A stretch of DNA of 64,000 bases from Pseudomonas chlororaphis (lineage in GTDB: Bacteria; Pseudomonadota; Gammaproteobacteria; Pseudomonadales; Pseudomonadaceae), in the NCBI RefSeq assembly GCF_003731765.1, contig NZ_MOAL01000006.1, forward strand, positions 254,563 to 318,562, written 5' to 3'. Both the position numbers and the translations under genes were made by a program. The notes under the pieces are model-generated. The model was not told where the DNA came from and did no database searches. It was given only the letters and a program-made list of their open reading frames with translations. Shown here piece after piece: positions 7,134 to 15,784 of the stretch; the first letter of the stretch is position 1, and every line of letters starts with the position of its first letter.

Positions 7134-8444
7134 ATGCAAGTTTCTGTTGAAAATACTTCTGTTCTTGAGCGCCGCCTGAGCATCACCGTGCCAGCCGAGC
7201 GTATCGAGAGCCAGGTCAACAAGCGTCTGCAGCAGACTGCCCAAAAGGCCAAAATTGCAGGCTTCCGTCCTGGCAAGGTTCCAATGAGCGTTATCCGTCA
7301 GCGTTATGAAGCTGATGCCCGCCAAGAAGCGGTAGGTGACGTGATCCAGGCTTCCTTCTATGAAGCCGTTGTTGAGCAGAAGCTGAACCCGGCCGGTGCT
7401 CCTTCGGTTGAGCCTAAGGTTCTGGAGAAAGGCAAGGATCTGGAATACGTTGCTACTTTCGAAGTGTTCCCAGAGTTCACCGTTGCCGGTTTCGACACCA
7501 TCGCTGTTGAGCGTCTGAGCGCTGACGTGGCGGATGCCGACCTGGACAACATGCTGGAAATCCTGCGCAAGCAGAACGTACGTTTTGAAGCGGCTGATCG
7601 CGCTGCACAAAACGACGACCAACTGAACATTGATTTTGTTGGCAAGGTTGACGGCGAAGAGTTCGCTGGCGGTTCGGCTAAAGGTACTCAGCTGGTTCTG
7701 GGCTCCGGCCGCATGATCCCTGGTTTTGAAGACGGTCTGGTCGGCGCTAAAGCCGGTGAAGAGCGCGTTCTGAACCTGACCTTCCCTGAGAACTATCAGA
7801 ACCTGGACCTGGCCAACAAGGCTGCCGAGTTCACCGTGACCGTTAACAGCGTTTCCGAGCCTAAGCTGCCAGAACTGACCGAAGAATTCTTCGCTCAATT
7901 CGGTATCAAGGAATCGGGCCTGGACGGTTTCCGCGCTGAAGTTCGCAAGAATATGGAGCGTGAGCTGCGCCAAGCCATCAAGTCCAAGGTCAAGAATCAG
8001 GTCATGGATGGTCTGCTGGCCACCAATCCGATCGAAGTGCCAAAGGCGCTGCTGGACAACGAAGTCAACCGCCTGCGCGTTCAAGCGGTTCAGCAGTTCG
8101 GTGGCAACATCAAGCCTGATCAACTGCCGGCCGAGCTGTTCGAAGAGCAAGCCAAGCGCCGTGTCGTGCTGGGCCTGATCGTGGCTGAAGTGGTCAAGCA
8201 ATTCGACCTCAAGCCTGACGAAGATCGCGTTCGCGAGCTGATCCAGGAAATGGCTTCGGCCTACCAGGAGCCAGAGCAGGTCGTGTCTTGGTACTACAAG
8301 AACGACCAGCAACTGAACGAAGTCCGTTCGGTTGTGCTGGAAGAACAAGTTGTGGATACTGTTCTGCAGAAAGCTAGCGTGACCGACAAATCGGTCTCTT
8401 ACGAAGAAGCGGTCAAGCCGGTAGAAGCTCCACAAGCCGACTGA
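7134..8444 (+). CDS. tig: Trigger factor, ribosome-associated chaperone and prolyl isomerase
   Basis: The 436-residue protein has three domains. The N-terminal ribosome-binding domain carries the signature GFRPGKVP (residues 43-50) that docks on L23. A central FKBP-type PPIase domain (about 160-245) contains GSGRMIPGFEDGLVGAKAGEE. A helical C-terminal chaperone domain follows. It cradles nascent chains leaving the ribosome. Longer in-frame readings upstream are rejected because the family start MQVSVENTS is at 7134, preceded by GAGG. It heads the tig-clpP-clpX-lon-hupB-ppiD block, the standard order in Pseudomonas. Confidence 0.98.
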   Translation: MQVSVENTSVLERRLSITVPAERIESQVNKRLQQTAQKAKIAGFRPGKVPMSVIRQRYEADARQEAVGDVIQASFYEAVVEQKLNPAGAPSVEPKVLEKGKDLEYVATFEVFPEFTVAGFDTIAVERLSADVADADLDNMLEILRKQNVRFEAADRAAQNDDQLNIDFVGKVDGEEFAGGSAKGTQLVLGSGRMIPGFEDGLVGAKAGEERVLNLTFPENYQNLDLANKAAEFTVTVNSVSEPKLPELTEEFFAQFGIKESGLDGFRAEVRKNMERELRQAIKSKVKNQVMDGLLATNPIEVPKALLDNEVNRLRVQAVQQFGGNIKPDQLPAELFEEQAKRRVVLGLIVAEVVKQFDLKPDEDRVRELIQEMASAYQEPEQVVSWYYKNDQQLNEVRSVVLEEQVVDTVLQKASVTDKSVSYEEAVKPVEAPQAD

Positions 8445-8466
8445 TTGTTTTTGCGTTAAGAAGTAC

Positions 8467-8500
8467 ACACATAAGCCAGCTCTCGAGCTGGCTTATGTGT
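8467..8500 (+). other. Long perfect hairpin between tig and clpP without a T run
   Basis: Two perfectly complementary 16-base arms (8467-8482 and 8485-8500) are separated by two bases. The sequence after the stem is ATTCAAGAC, so it lacks the U tract of an intrinsic terminator. It lies between the tig stop and the clpP ribosome binding site and is likely to form in a read-through tig-clpP mRNA. Confidence 0.85.
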
Positions 8501-8536
8501 ATTCAAGACATAACTATTTGGGAGCGACTGCAGAGC

Positions 8537-9172
8537 ATGTTCCGTAATTCTTATATTCAGCAGCACTCTGATATCCAAGCCGCCGGCGGCCTGGTCCCGA
8601 TGGTTGTCGAGCAATCCGCTCGTGGCGAGCGTGCCTATGACATCTACTCGCGCCTTCTCAAGGAGCGAGTGATTTTTCTGGTGGGGCCGGTAGAGGACTA
8701 CATGGCCAACCTGATCTGTGCGCAATTGCTGTTCCTTGAAGCGGAAAACCCGGACAAGGACATCCATCTCTACATCAACTCCCCGGGCGGTTCGGTGACG
8801 GCGGGCATGTCGATTTACGACACCATGCAGTTCATCAAGCCTAACGTGTCGACCACCTGTATTGGTCAGGCATGCAGCATGGGTGCGTTCCTGCTGACGG
8901 CTGGTGCCCCGGGCAAGCGTTTCTGCCTGCCGAACTCGCGTGTGATGATTCACCAGCCACTGGGCGGTTTCCAGGGCCAGGCGTCGGACATCGAAATCCA
9001 TGCCAAGGAAATCCTCTTCATTCGTGAACGCCTCAACACGCTGATGGCCAAGCACAGCGGGCACACTCTGGAAGAAATCGAGCGCGATACCAATCGCGAC
9101 AACTTCATGAGTGCGGAAGCCGCGCGTGCATACGGGCTGATCGATGAAGTGATCGCCCAGCGCCCAGCTTAA
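8537..9172 (+). CDS. clpP: ATP-dependent Clp protease proteolytic subunit
   Basis: The 211-residue serine peptidase forms the 14-mer barrel that degrades substrates unfolded by ClpX or ClpA. The catalytic Ser is about residue 114 in GQACSMGA and His about 139 in MIHQPLGG; the Asp lies further on in the family position. The start at 8537 (MFRNSYIQQ) matches pseudomonad ClpP. The 14 codons upstream in the same frame overlap the hairpin at 8467-8500 and are probably untranslated. GGGAG lies upstream. The gene is followed 112 bases later by clpX. Confidence 0.97.
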   Translation: MFRNSYIQQHSDIQAAGGLVPMVVEQSARGERAYDIYSRLLKERVIFLVGPVEDYMANLICAQLLFLEAENPDKDIHLYINSPGGSVTAGMSIYDTMQFIKPNVSTTCIGQACSMGAFLLTAGAPGKRFCLPNSRVMIHQPLGGFQGQASDIEIHAKEILFIRERLNTLMAKHSGHTLEEIERDTNRDNFMSAEAARAYGLIDEVIAQRPA

Positions 9173-9284
9173 AATAAGCAGCTCAAAATAAGGCGGGTCG
9201 GCTGGTCCGATCACCAGTGGGCTTGAAAAAGCCCACAATAGCCTTCATCTTGTGTTGCAAGCCTATCGGATTTGGATCGAACGA

Positions 9285-10568
9285 ATGACTGACACCCGCA
9301 ACGGCGAGGACAACGGCAAGCTGCTTTATTGCTCCTTCTGTGGCAAAAGCCAGCATGAAGTGCGCAAATTGATTGCCGGCCCCTCGGTCTTTATCTGCGA
9401 CGAGTGCGTCGACCTGTGCAATGACATCATCCGTGAGGAGGTGCAGGAAGCACAGGCCGAAAGCAGCGCGCATAAATTGCCTTCGCCTAAAGAAATCAGC
9501 GGCATCCTCGATCAGTACGTGATTGGTCAGGAGCGTGCGAAAAAGGTTTTGGCTGTAGCGGTCTATAACCACTACAAGCGCCTCAACCAGCGTGACAAAA
9601 AGAGCGACGATGTCGAGCTGGGCAAGAGCAACATTTTGCTGATCGGCCCTACAGGCTCGGGTAAGACTCTGCTGGCAGAGACCCTGGCACGCCTGCTGAA
9701 TGTTCCCTTCACCATCGCTGACGCAACCACCCTCACCGAGGCGGGTTATGTGGGTGAAGACGTCGAGAACATCATTCAGAAGCTGTTGCAGAAATGCGAT
9801 TACGATGTAGAGAAGGCCCAAATGGGTATCGTCTATATCGATGAAATCGACAAGATTTCGCGTAAATCCGACAATCCGTCGATCACCCGGGATGTTTCCG
9901 GTGAAGGCGTTCAGCAAGCATTGCTGAAGTTGATTGAAGGTACTGTGGCTTCCGTTCCGCCCCAAGGCGGTCGCAAGCATCCGCAGCAAGAGTTCCTGCA
10001 AGTCGACACGCGTAACATCCTGTTTATCTGTGGTGGTGCGTTCTCCGGTCTGGAAAAGGTTATCCAGAACCGCTCCACTCGCGGCGGCATCGGCTTCAAT
10101 GCCGAGGTTCGCAGCAAGGAGGAGGGCAAGAAGGTTGGCGAATCTCTGCGTGAGGTTGAGCCTGATGACTTGGTCAAGTTCGGCCTGATCCCTGAGTTCG
10201 TCGGTCGTTTGCCGGTACTGGCAACGTTGGACGAGCTGGATGAAGCAGCATTGATCCAGATCCTCACCGAGCCGAAAAACGCACTGACCAAGCAATACGC
10301 CAAGTTGTTCGAGATGGAAGGCGTGGACCTCGAGTTCCGTACCGACGCACTCAAGTCCGTGGCCAAGCGTGCCCTTGAGCGCAAGACCGGTGCTCGTGGA
10401 TTGCGTTCGATCCTCGAAGGTGTGTTGCTCGACACTATGTATGAAATCCCCTCGCAATCCGAGGTGAGTAAAGTAGTGATCGATGAAAGCGTTATAGAAG
10501 GCAAGTCCCAGCCACTGTATATCTATGAAAACAGTGAGCCGGCTGCCAAGGCAGCGCCGGACGCGTAA
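9285..10568 (+). CDS. clpX: Clp protease ATP-binding specificity subunit ClpX
   Basis: The 427-residue AAA+ unfoldase recognises tagged substrates (for example ssrA tags) and feeds them to ClpP. The N-terminal zinc-binding domain has CSFCGKSQ (Cys16, Cys19) and CDECVDLC. The AAA module carries Walker A GPTGSGKT (about residues 121-128), Walker B IVYIDEIDKI, the pore loop GYVGEDVE, and the ClpP-docking loop IGF (GIGFNAEV). The family start MTDTRNGED at 9285 is preferred over an 11-codon N-terminal extension. A strong terminator follows, so lon is a separate unit. Confidence 0.98.
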   Translation: MTDTRNGEDNGKLLYCSFCGKSQHEVRKLIAGPSVFICDECVDLCNDIIREEVQEAQAESSAHKLPSPKEISGILDQYVIGQERAKKVLAVAVYNHYKRLNQRDKKSDDVELGKSNILLIGPTGSGKTLLAETLARLLNVPFTIADATTLTEAGYVGEDVENIIQKLLQKCDYDVEKAQMGIVYIDEIDKISRKSDNPSITRDVSGEGVQQALLKLIEGTVASVPPQGGRKHPQQEFLQVDTRNILFICGGAFSGLEKVIQNRSTRGGIGFNAEVRSKEEGKKVGESLREVEPDDLVKFGLIPEFVGRLPVLATLDELDEAALIQILTEPKNALTKQYAKLFEMEGVDLEFRTDALKSVAKRALERKTGARGLRSILEGVLLDTMYEIPSQSEVSKVVIDESVIEGKSQPLYIYENSEPAAKAAPDA

Positions 10569-10589
10569 GCGTCTCGACATTGCTTTAAA

Positions 10590-10618
10590 AGAAGGGGCCT
10601 TCGGGCCCCTTTGTTTTA
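10590..10618 (+). terminator. Intrinsic terminator after clpX
   Basis: AAGGGGCC and GGGCCCCTT form a stem with a TTC loop and are followed by TGTTTT, 24 bases after the clpX stop. Confidence 0.85.
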
Positions 10619-10643
10619 CTGCCTTCAAACTCCAGTCTTTGAG

Positions 10644-10672
10644 CTTGTTTTTTTTGCAGGCAGCCCCCATCT
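10644..10672 (+). promoter_or_regulatory. Candidate sigma32 (heat-shock) promoter of lon
   Basis: CTTGTTT at 10644-10650 and CCCCATCT at 10665-10672 are 14 bp apart. The sigma32 consensus is CTTGAAA, 11-16 bp, CCCCATNT; the -10 is a full match. It sits about 60 bases before the lon start codon. Confidence 0.65.
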
Positions 10673-10730
10673 TGGTTTCAAGCTTACTTCCATCTGTTTA
10701 CGGCCATATGGCCGCCGTAGAGGCGAAATC

Positions 10731-13127
10731 ATGAAGACAACCATCGAATTGCCTCTCCTGCCATTGCGTGATGTTGTGGTTTATCCGCACATGGTTATCC
10801 CGCTGTTCGTGGGGCGCGAGAAGTCTATCGAAGCCCTTGAGGCAGCGATGACGGGCGACAAGCAGATTCTTCTGTTGGCTCAGAAAAACCCTGCTGATGA
10901 CGATCCCGGTGAAGATGCACTCTATCGCGTAGGTACCGTTGCTACGGTTTTGCAATTGCTCAAGTTGCCTGATGGCACTGTCAAAGTGCTGGTCGAGGGC
11001 GAGCAGCGAGGCGCTGTAGAGCGCTTCAGCGAAGTGGACGGCCACTGCCGTGCCGAAGTTTCCCTGATCGACGAAGTCGATGCTCCTGAGCGCGAGTCGG
11101 AAGTGTTTGTCCGCAGCTTGCTGTCTCAGTTCGAGCAATATGTCCAGTTGGGCAAGAAAGTCCCCGCTGAAGTCCTGTCGTCCCTCAATAGCATTGATGA
11201 GCCCAGCCGCCTGGTCGACACCATGGCTGCTCATATGGCGTTGAAGATCGAACAGAAGCAGGAAATCCTCGAGATCATCGATTTGTCAGCCCGGGTCGAG
11301 CACGTCCTGGCGTTGCTGGATGCCGAGATCGACCTGCTGCAAGTTGAGAAACGTATTCGTGGCCGCGTCAAGAAACAAATGGAGCGTAGCCAGCGCGAGT
11401 ACTACCTGAATGAGCAAATGAAGGCCATTCAGAAAGAGCTGGGTGACGGTGACGAAGGTCACAACGAAATCGAAGAACTGAAAAAACGCATTGATGCTGC
11501 CGGCCTGCCGAAGGACGCCTTGACCAAGGCTCAGGCAGAGCTGAACAAGTTGAAGCAGATGTCGCCGATGTCCGCTGAAGCCACCGTAGTGCGCTCGTAC
11601 ATCGATTGGCTGGTTCAGGTGCCGTGGAAGGCGCAGAGCAAGGTACGCCTGGACTTGGCTCGCGCTGAGGACATCCTCGACGCTGATCACTATGGCCTGG
11701 AAGAGGTCAAAGAGCGGATCCTTGAGTACCTCGCTGTACAGAAGCGCGTGAAGAAGATTCGCGGCCCTGTGTTGTGCCTGGTTGGCCCACCAGGGGTTGG
11801 TAAAACCTCCTTGGCGGAGTCGATTGCCCACGCCACCAACCGTAAATTTGTGCGCATGGCCCTGGGTGGCGTGCGTGACGAAGCTGAAATCCGTGGTCAT
11901 CGCCGTACTTACATCGGTTCGATGCCAGGAAGATTGATTCAAAAGATGACAAAAGTGGGTGTTCGCAACCCGTTGTTCTTGCTCGATGAAATCGACAAGA
12001 TGGGCAGCGATATGCGTGGCGATCCGGCTTCGGCATTGCTTGAAGTGCTTGATCCGGAACAGAACCACAACTTCAACGACCACTACCTGGAAGTCGATTA
12101 CGACCTTTCCGATGTGATGTTCCTTTGCACCTCCAACTCGATGAATATTCCGCCAGCTTTGCTGGACCGGATGGAGGTGATTCGTCTGCCGGGCTACACC
12201 GAAGACGAGAAGATCAACATCGCTGAAAAGTACCTGTCGCCCAAGCAAATCCAGGCCAATGGCCTGAAGAAGGGCGAGCTGGAATTCGACGCTGAGGCGA
12301 TCCGCGACATCATTCGCTACTACACCCGCGAAGCCGGTGTGCGTGGCCTTGAGCGGCAGATTGCCAAGGTGTGCCGTAAGGCTGTCAAAGAGCATGCGCT
12401 GGAAAAACGATTCTCGGTGAAGGTCACGTCCGACCTGCTGGAGCACTTCCTGGGCGTGCGCAAATTCCGCTACGGCCTGGCTGAACAGCAGGATCAGATT
12501 GGCCAAGTGACGGGCCTGGCCTGGACTCAGGTGGGTGGCGAGTTGCTGACGATCGAAGCGGCAGTGGTACCGGGCAAGGGTCAGTTGATCAAGACCGGTT
12601 CCCTGGGCGATGTGATGGTCGAGTCGATCACCGCCGCGCTGACCGTGGTGCGCAGCCGGGCGAAAAGCCTGGGTATTCCCCTGGACTTCCACGAGAAGCG
12701 TGATACCCACATCCACATGCCTGAAGGGGCGACGCCGAAAGACGGCCCTAGCGCAGGTGTAGGCATGTGCACGGCACTGGTTTCGGCGCTGACCGGGATT
12801 CCGGTTCGGGCCGATGTTGCGATGACCGGTGAGATCACTTTGCGTGGTCAGGTATTGGCTATCGGTGGCCTGAAAGAGAAGCTGCTCGCAGCTCATCGGG
12901 GCGGAATCAAGACCGTGATCATTCCTGAAGAGAATGTTCGCGATTTGAAAGAAATTCCGGACAATATTAAGCAGGATCTGCAGATTAAACCGGTTAAATG
13001 GATTGACGAGGTCCTGCAAATTGCGCTGCAATACGCGCCGGAGCCCTTGCCGGATGTGGCTCCCGAGATAGTTGCTAAGGACGAAAAGCGCGAGTCTGAC
13101 TCTAAGGAAAGAATTAGCACGCATTAG
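10731..13127 (+). CDS. lon: ATP-dependent protease Lon
   Basis: The 798-residue homohexameric AAA+ protease degrades misfolded and short-lived regulatory proteins. The N-terminal LON substrate-binding domain starts MKTTIELPLLPLRDVVVYPHM. The AAA module has Walker A GPPGVGKTS (about residue 350) and Walker B LFLLDEIDKM. The proteolytic domain carries the catalytic Ser in KDGPSAGVGM (about residue 674) and the Lys in GGLKEKLLAAHRGG. The start at 10731 is preceded by GAGGCG; the longer reading from 10611 crosses the clpX terminator and is rejected. A 14-bp palindrome CGGCCATATGGCCG lies just upstream (10700-10713). Confidence 0.98.
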   Translation: MKTTIELPLLPLRDVVVYPHMVIPLFVGREKSIEALEAAMTGDKQILLLAQKNPADDDPGEDALYRVGTVATVLQLLKLPDGTVKVLVEGEQRGAVERFSEVDGHCRAEVSLIDEVDAPERESEVFVRSLLSQFEQYVQLGKKVPAEVLSSLNSIDEPSRLVDTMAAHMALKIEQKQEILEIIDLSARVEHVLALLDAEIDLLQVEKRIRGRVKKQMERSQREYYLNEQMKAIQKELGDGDEGHNEIEELKKRIDAAGLPKDALTKAQAELNKLKQMSPMSAEATVVRSYIDWLVQVPWKAQSKVRLDLARAEDILDADHYGLEEVKERILEYLAVQKRVKKIRGPVLCLVGPPGVGKTSLAESIAHATNRKFVRMALGGVRDEAEIRGHRRTYIGSMPGRLIQKMTKVGVRNPLFLLDEIDKMGSDMRGDPASALLEVLDPEQNHNFNDHYLEVDYDLSDVMFLCTSNSMNIPPALLDRMEVIRLPGYTEDEKINIAEKYLSPKQIQANGLKKGELEFDAEAIRDIIRYYTREAGVRGLERQIAKVCRKAVKEHALEKRFSVKVTSDLLEHFLGVRKFRYGLAEQQDQIGQVTGLAWTQVGGELLTIEAAVVPGKGQLIKTGSLGDVMVESITAALTVVRSRAKSLGIPLDFHEKRDTHIHMPEGATPKDGPSAGVGMCTALVSALTGIPVRADVAMTGEITLRGQVLAIGGLKEKLLAAHRGGIKTVIIPEENVRDLKEIPDNIKQDLQIKPVKWIDEVLQIALQYAPEPLPDVAPEIVAKDEKRESDSKERISTH

Positions 13128-13151
13128 TACACATAAGCCTGGGGAGCTTCC

Positions 13152-13181
13152 TTGACAGCTTTTTAGAGCCCTTGTTATAAA
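13152..13181 (+). promoter_or_regulatory. hupB: Strong sigma70 promoter of hupB
   Basis: A perfect -35 TTGACA (13152-13157) is paired with TATAAA (13176-13181) at 18 bp, or TTATAA at 17 bp. AGAGCC (13165-13170) and GGCTCT (13184-13189) form an inverted repeat around the -10 element, a possible operator. Confidence 0.75.
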
Positions 13182-13277
13182 GCGGCTCTTAAGTGTCTGT
13201 AGGCCATTCAGCACTGGTTTTTGCTTTCACCAAAAAACTTAGAATCATACTCAAATAGATATATAAGGGGACTTAGA

Positions 13278-13550
13278 GTGAACAAGTCGGAACTGATTGA
13301 TGCTATCGCTGCATCTGCTGATATCCCGAAAGCTGCTGCTGGCCGTGCGCTGGATGCGGTAATCGAATCCGTCACTGGCGCTCTGAAGGCCGGTGACTCT
13401 GTTGTTCTGGTTGGTTTCGGTACTTTCTCCGTAACCGACCGTCCAGCTCGCGTTGGTCGTAACCCACAGACCGGTAAGACGCTGCAAATCGCTGCTGCTA
13501 AAAAGCCAGGTTTCAAAGCCGGTAAAGCCCTGAAAGAAGCCGTTAACTAA
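13278..13550 (+). CDS. hupB: DNA-binding protein HU-beta
   Basis: The 90-residue nucleoid-associated protein bends and wraps DNA as a dimer. It has the HU signature GFGTFSVTDRPARVGRNPQTG, covering the beta-arm (about residues 46-66). GTG at 13278 is the start, since VNKSELIDAIA is the universal HU N-terminus and GGGGAC lies upstream; 19 in-frame codons before it are not coding. It is the gene downstream of lon, as in other pseudomonads, with its own strong promoter. Confidence 0.97.
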   Translation: MNKSELIDAIAASADIPKAAAGRALDAVIESVTGALKAGDSVVLVGFGTFSVTDRPARVGRNPQTGKTLQIAAAKKPGFKAGKALKEAVN

Positions 13551-13603
13551 GCTTCGTTCAAGCCTTTGCCCATCCGGATCGGGGTCATGCCTGATCTGGC
13601 AGC

Positions 13604-13677
13604 GGAGCGGTAGTTCTGCCGGTTGGAATGCCGGCTCACGCCGAGGGTCGCGGGTCCAACCCACGTCCGCTCCGCCA
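13604..13677 (+). pseudogene. Decayed tRNA-Asp gene
   Basis: This 74-nt stretch matches the tRNA-Asp layout from acceptor GGAGCGG to CCGCTCC-G-CCA, including TAGTTC, CGGTT and GGGTCGCGGGT blocks. The anticodon loop, normally CTGTCAC between CCGGC and GCCGG, reads only TCAC: three bases including part of the GTC anticodon are missing. The T loop has TCC instead of the invariant TTC and one broken T-stem pair. It is therefore a tRNA relic that cannot decode Asp. The terminator-like hairpin of a tRNA unit still follows it. Confidence 0.85.
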
Positions 13678-13684
13678 GTTACGA

Positions 13685-13713
13685 GAAGGCGCATCCTCGG
13701 ATGCGCCTTTCTT
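13685..13713 (+). terminator. Intrinsic terminator after the tRNA relic
   Basis: AAGGCGCATCC and GGATGCGCCTT form a perfect 11-bp stem with a two-base loop, followed by TCTTC. It ends either the hupB transcript or the former tRNA unit. Confidence 0.85.
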
Positions 13714-13780
13714 CTATCCGGACTCTACCCACGCTCCACGGTTGCCTAAATCTTGAAGTACAACCGTTTCTGGGGGACGC

Positions 13781-15652
13781 ATGCTGCAGAATATCAGGGA
13801 CAATTCACAAGGCTGGATTGCCAAAACCATTATCGGTGTCATCGTCGCGTTGATGGCGTTGACCGGTTTCGATGCCATTTTTCAAGCCACCAAAACCAGC
13901 CAGGACGCGGCCAAGGTCAATGGTCAGGAAATCACTCAGAACGAGCTGAGCCAGGCCGTCGACATGCAACGTCGCCAGTTGATGCAACAACTGGGCAAGG
14001 ATTTCGATGCCTCGCTGCTTGACGAGAAAATGCTGCGTGAAGCGGCGCTCAAAGGTCTGATCGATCGCAAACTGCTGCTGCAAGGTGCCGAAGAATCCAA
14101 GTTCGCTTTCTCTGAAGCGGCATTGGACCAAGTCATCCTGCAAACGCCGGAGTTCCAGGTCGACGGCAAGTTCAGCCCTGAGCGTTTTGACCAGGTGATC
14201 CGCCAACTGGGTTACGGGCGTCTGCAATTCCGCCAGATGCTGGCTCAGGAAATGCTGATTGGCCAGGTACGTGCTGGCCTGGCCGGCAGCGGTTTCGTGA
14301 CCGATGCCCAAGTACTGGCTTTCGCTCGTCTGGAAAAACAGACTCGCGATTTCTCTGCGCTGACCATCAAGGCTGACCCTGCGGCGGTCAAACTGACCGA
14401 CGACGAAGTCAAGGCTTACTACGATGAGCATGCCAAAGAGTTCATGACTCAGGACCAAGTGGTTGTCGATTACCTCGAGTTGAAGAAGGCTTCCTTCTTT
14501 GATCAGGTCACCGTCAAGGACGAGGACCTGCAAGCTCTGTATCAGAAAGAAATCGCCAACCTGTCCGAACAGCGCCGTGCCGCGCACATCCTGATCGAAG
14601 TCAACGACAAGGTGAACGAGGCGCAAGCCAAGGCGAAGATTGAAGACATCCAGGCGCGTTTGGCCAAGGGTGAAAGCTTCGATGCGCTGGCCAAGGAGTT
14701 CTCTCAGGACCCGGGTTCGGCCAGCAACGGCGGTGACCTCGGTTATGCCGGCCCTGGCGTCTATGATCCAACCTTCGAGAAAGCGCTTTACGCCTTGAAC
14801 AAGGATCAGGTTTCGGCTCCGGTGCGTACCGACTTCGGGTTCCACTTGATCAAGCTGTTGGGCGTCGAAGCTCCTGAAGTGCCAAGCTTCGCCAGCCTGA
14901 AAGACAAACTGACCCGCGAGCTGAAAACCCAGCAAGTCGAGCAGCGTTTCGTTGAGGCGACCAAGCAATTGGAAGACTCGTCGTTCGAAGCCTCCGACCT
15001 GGCCCAGCCTGCGCAAGAGCTGAAGCTGACCGTCCACACCTCCGCACCGTTTGGTCGTGAAGGCGGGGAAGGCATTGCTGCCAACCGTGCGGTCATCCAG
15101 GCGGCATTCAGTCCTGAAGTGCTCGACGAGGGTGCAAACAGCACCGCCATCGAGCTGGACCCGGAAACTGTGGTGGTTCTGCGCGCCAAAGAGCACCGCA
15201 AGCCTGAGCAACTGCCGCTGGAAGGCGTAACCACCAGCATCCGCGCGCAATTGGCCAAGGAGCACGCCAGTGCTGCCGCCAAGACCAAGGCTGATGAGTT
15301 GATCGCCAGCCTGCGCGATGGCAAGACACCGCTGAACAAGCCGGTGGATGGCCAGGCCTGGAAAGTCTCCGAAGCCGTGACCCGCGGTCAGGAAGGCCTT
15401 GAGCCAACGGTGCTGCAAGCATTGTTCCGCATGAGCAAGCCCGAGTCGAAAGACAAGCCGAGCTTCTCCAGCGTGACCTTGCCCAACGGCAATATCGTGC
15501 TGCTGCAGCTCAACGGTGTGAACGAAGCCGCTGCGCCGACCGAGGAAGAGAAGGCCCAGTACCGTCGCTTCCTGGCGTCCCGCGTAGGTCAGCAAGACTT
15601 TGCGGCCTACCGCAAGCAGCTGGAAAGTCAGGCAGAGATCAAGCGCTACTGA
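13781..15652 (+). CDS. ppiD: Periplasmic peptidyl-prolyl isomerase / chaperone PpiD
   Basis: The 623-residue protein is anchored in the inner membrane by one N-terminal helix (IIGVIVALMALTGF, residues 17-30). It has a SurA-like chaperone region and one parvulin domain (about residues 265-360, with RRAAHILIEV, FDALAKEFSQDPGSASNGGDLGY and FGFHLIKL). It assists outer-membrane and periplasmic protein folding near the Sec translocon. The length fits PpiD. It is the last gene of the conserved block and ends at a strong terminator. Confidence 0.95.
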   Translation: MLQNIRDNSQGWIAKTIIGVIVALMALTGFDAIFQATKTSQDAAKVNGQEITQNELSQAVDMQRRQLMQQLGKDFDASLLDEKMLREAALKGLIDRKLLLQGAEESKFAFSEAALDQVILQTPEFQVDGKFSPERFDQVIRQLGYGRLQFRQMLAQEMLIGQVRAGLAGSGFVTDAQVLAFARLEKQTRDFSALTIKADPAAVKLTDDEVKAYYDEHAKEFMTQDQVVVDYLELKKASFFDQVTVKDEDLQALYQKEIANLSEQRRAAHILIEVNDKVNEAQAKAKIEDIQARLAKGESFDALAKEFSQDPGSASNGGDLGYAGPGVYDPTFEKALYALNKDQVSAPVRTDFGFHLIKLLGVEAPEVPSFASLKDKLTRELKTQQVEQRFVEATKQLEDSSFEASDLAQPAQELKLTVHTSAPFGREGGEGIAANRAVIQAAFSPEVLDEGANSTAIELDPETVVVLRAKEHRKPEQLPLEGVTTSIRAQLAKEHASAAAKTKADELIASLRDGKTPLNKPVDGQAWKVSEAVTRGQEGLEPTVLQALFRMSKPESKDKPSFSSVTLPNGNIVLLQLNGVNEAAAPTEEEKAQYRRFLASRVGQQDFAAYRKQLESQAEIKRY

Positions 15653-15683
15653 TGGCTGCATCGAAGCGTTAAGGCGACAAATC

Positions 15684-15717
15684 AAGACCCCGTCCGTAAG
15701 GCCGGGGTCTTTTTTTG
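15684..15717 (+). terminator. Intrinsic terminator after ppiD
   Basis: AAGACCCCG and CGGGGTCTT form a stem around a 9-10 base loop, followed by a seven-T run. Confidence 0.9.
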
Positions 15718-15784
15718 TGCGCTTGAACTACAAGCGCCGCCGTTATTGGTAAGGGGAGGCAAATGCTAAATACCTCCGCAGGCA

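Noticed and set aside
11286..13214. Long minus-strand ORF opposite lon
   Set aside because: Shadow of lon; no family motif and it would share the lon-hupB promoter region.
13604..13677. Intact tRNA-Asp
   Set aside because: The anticodon loop is three bases short and the T loop lacks the invariant TTC, so it was called a relic.
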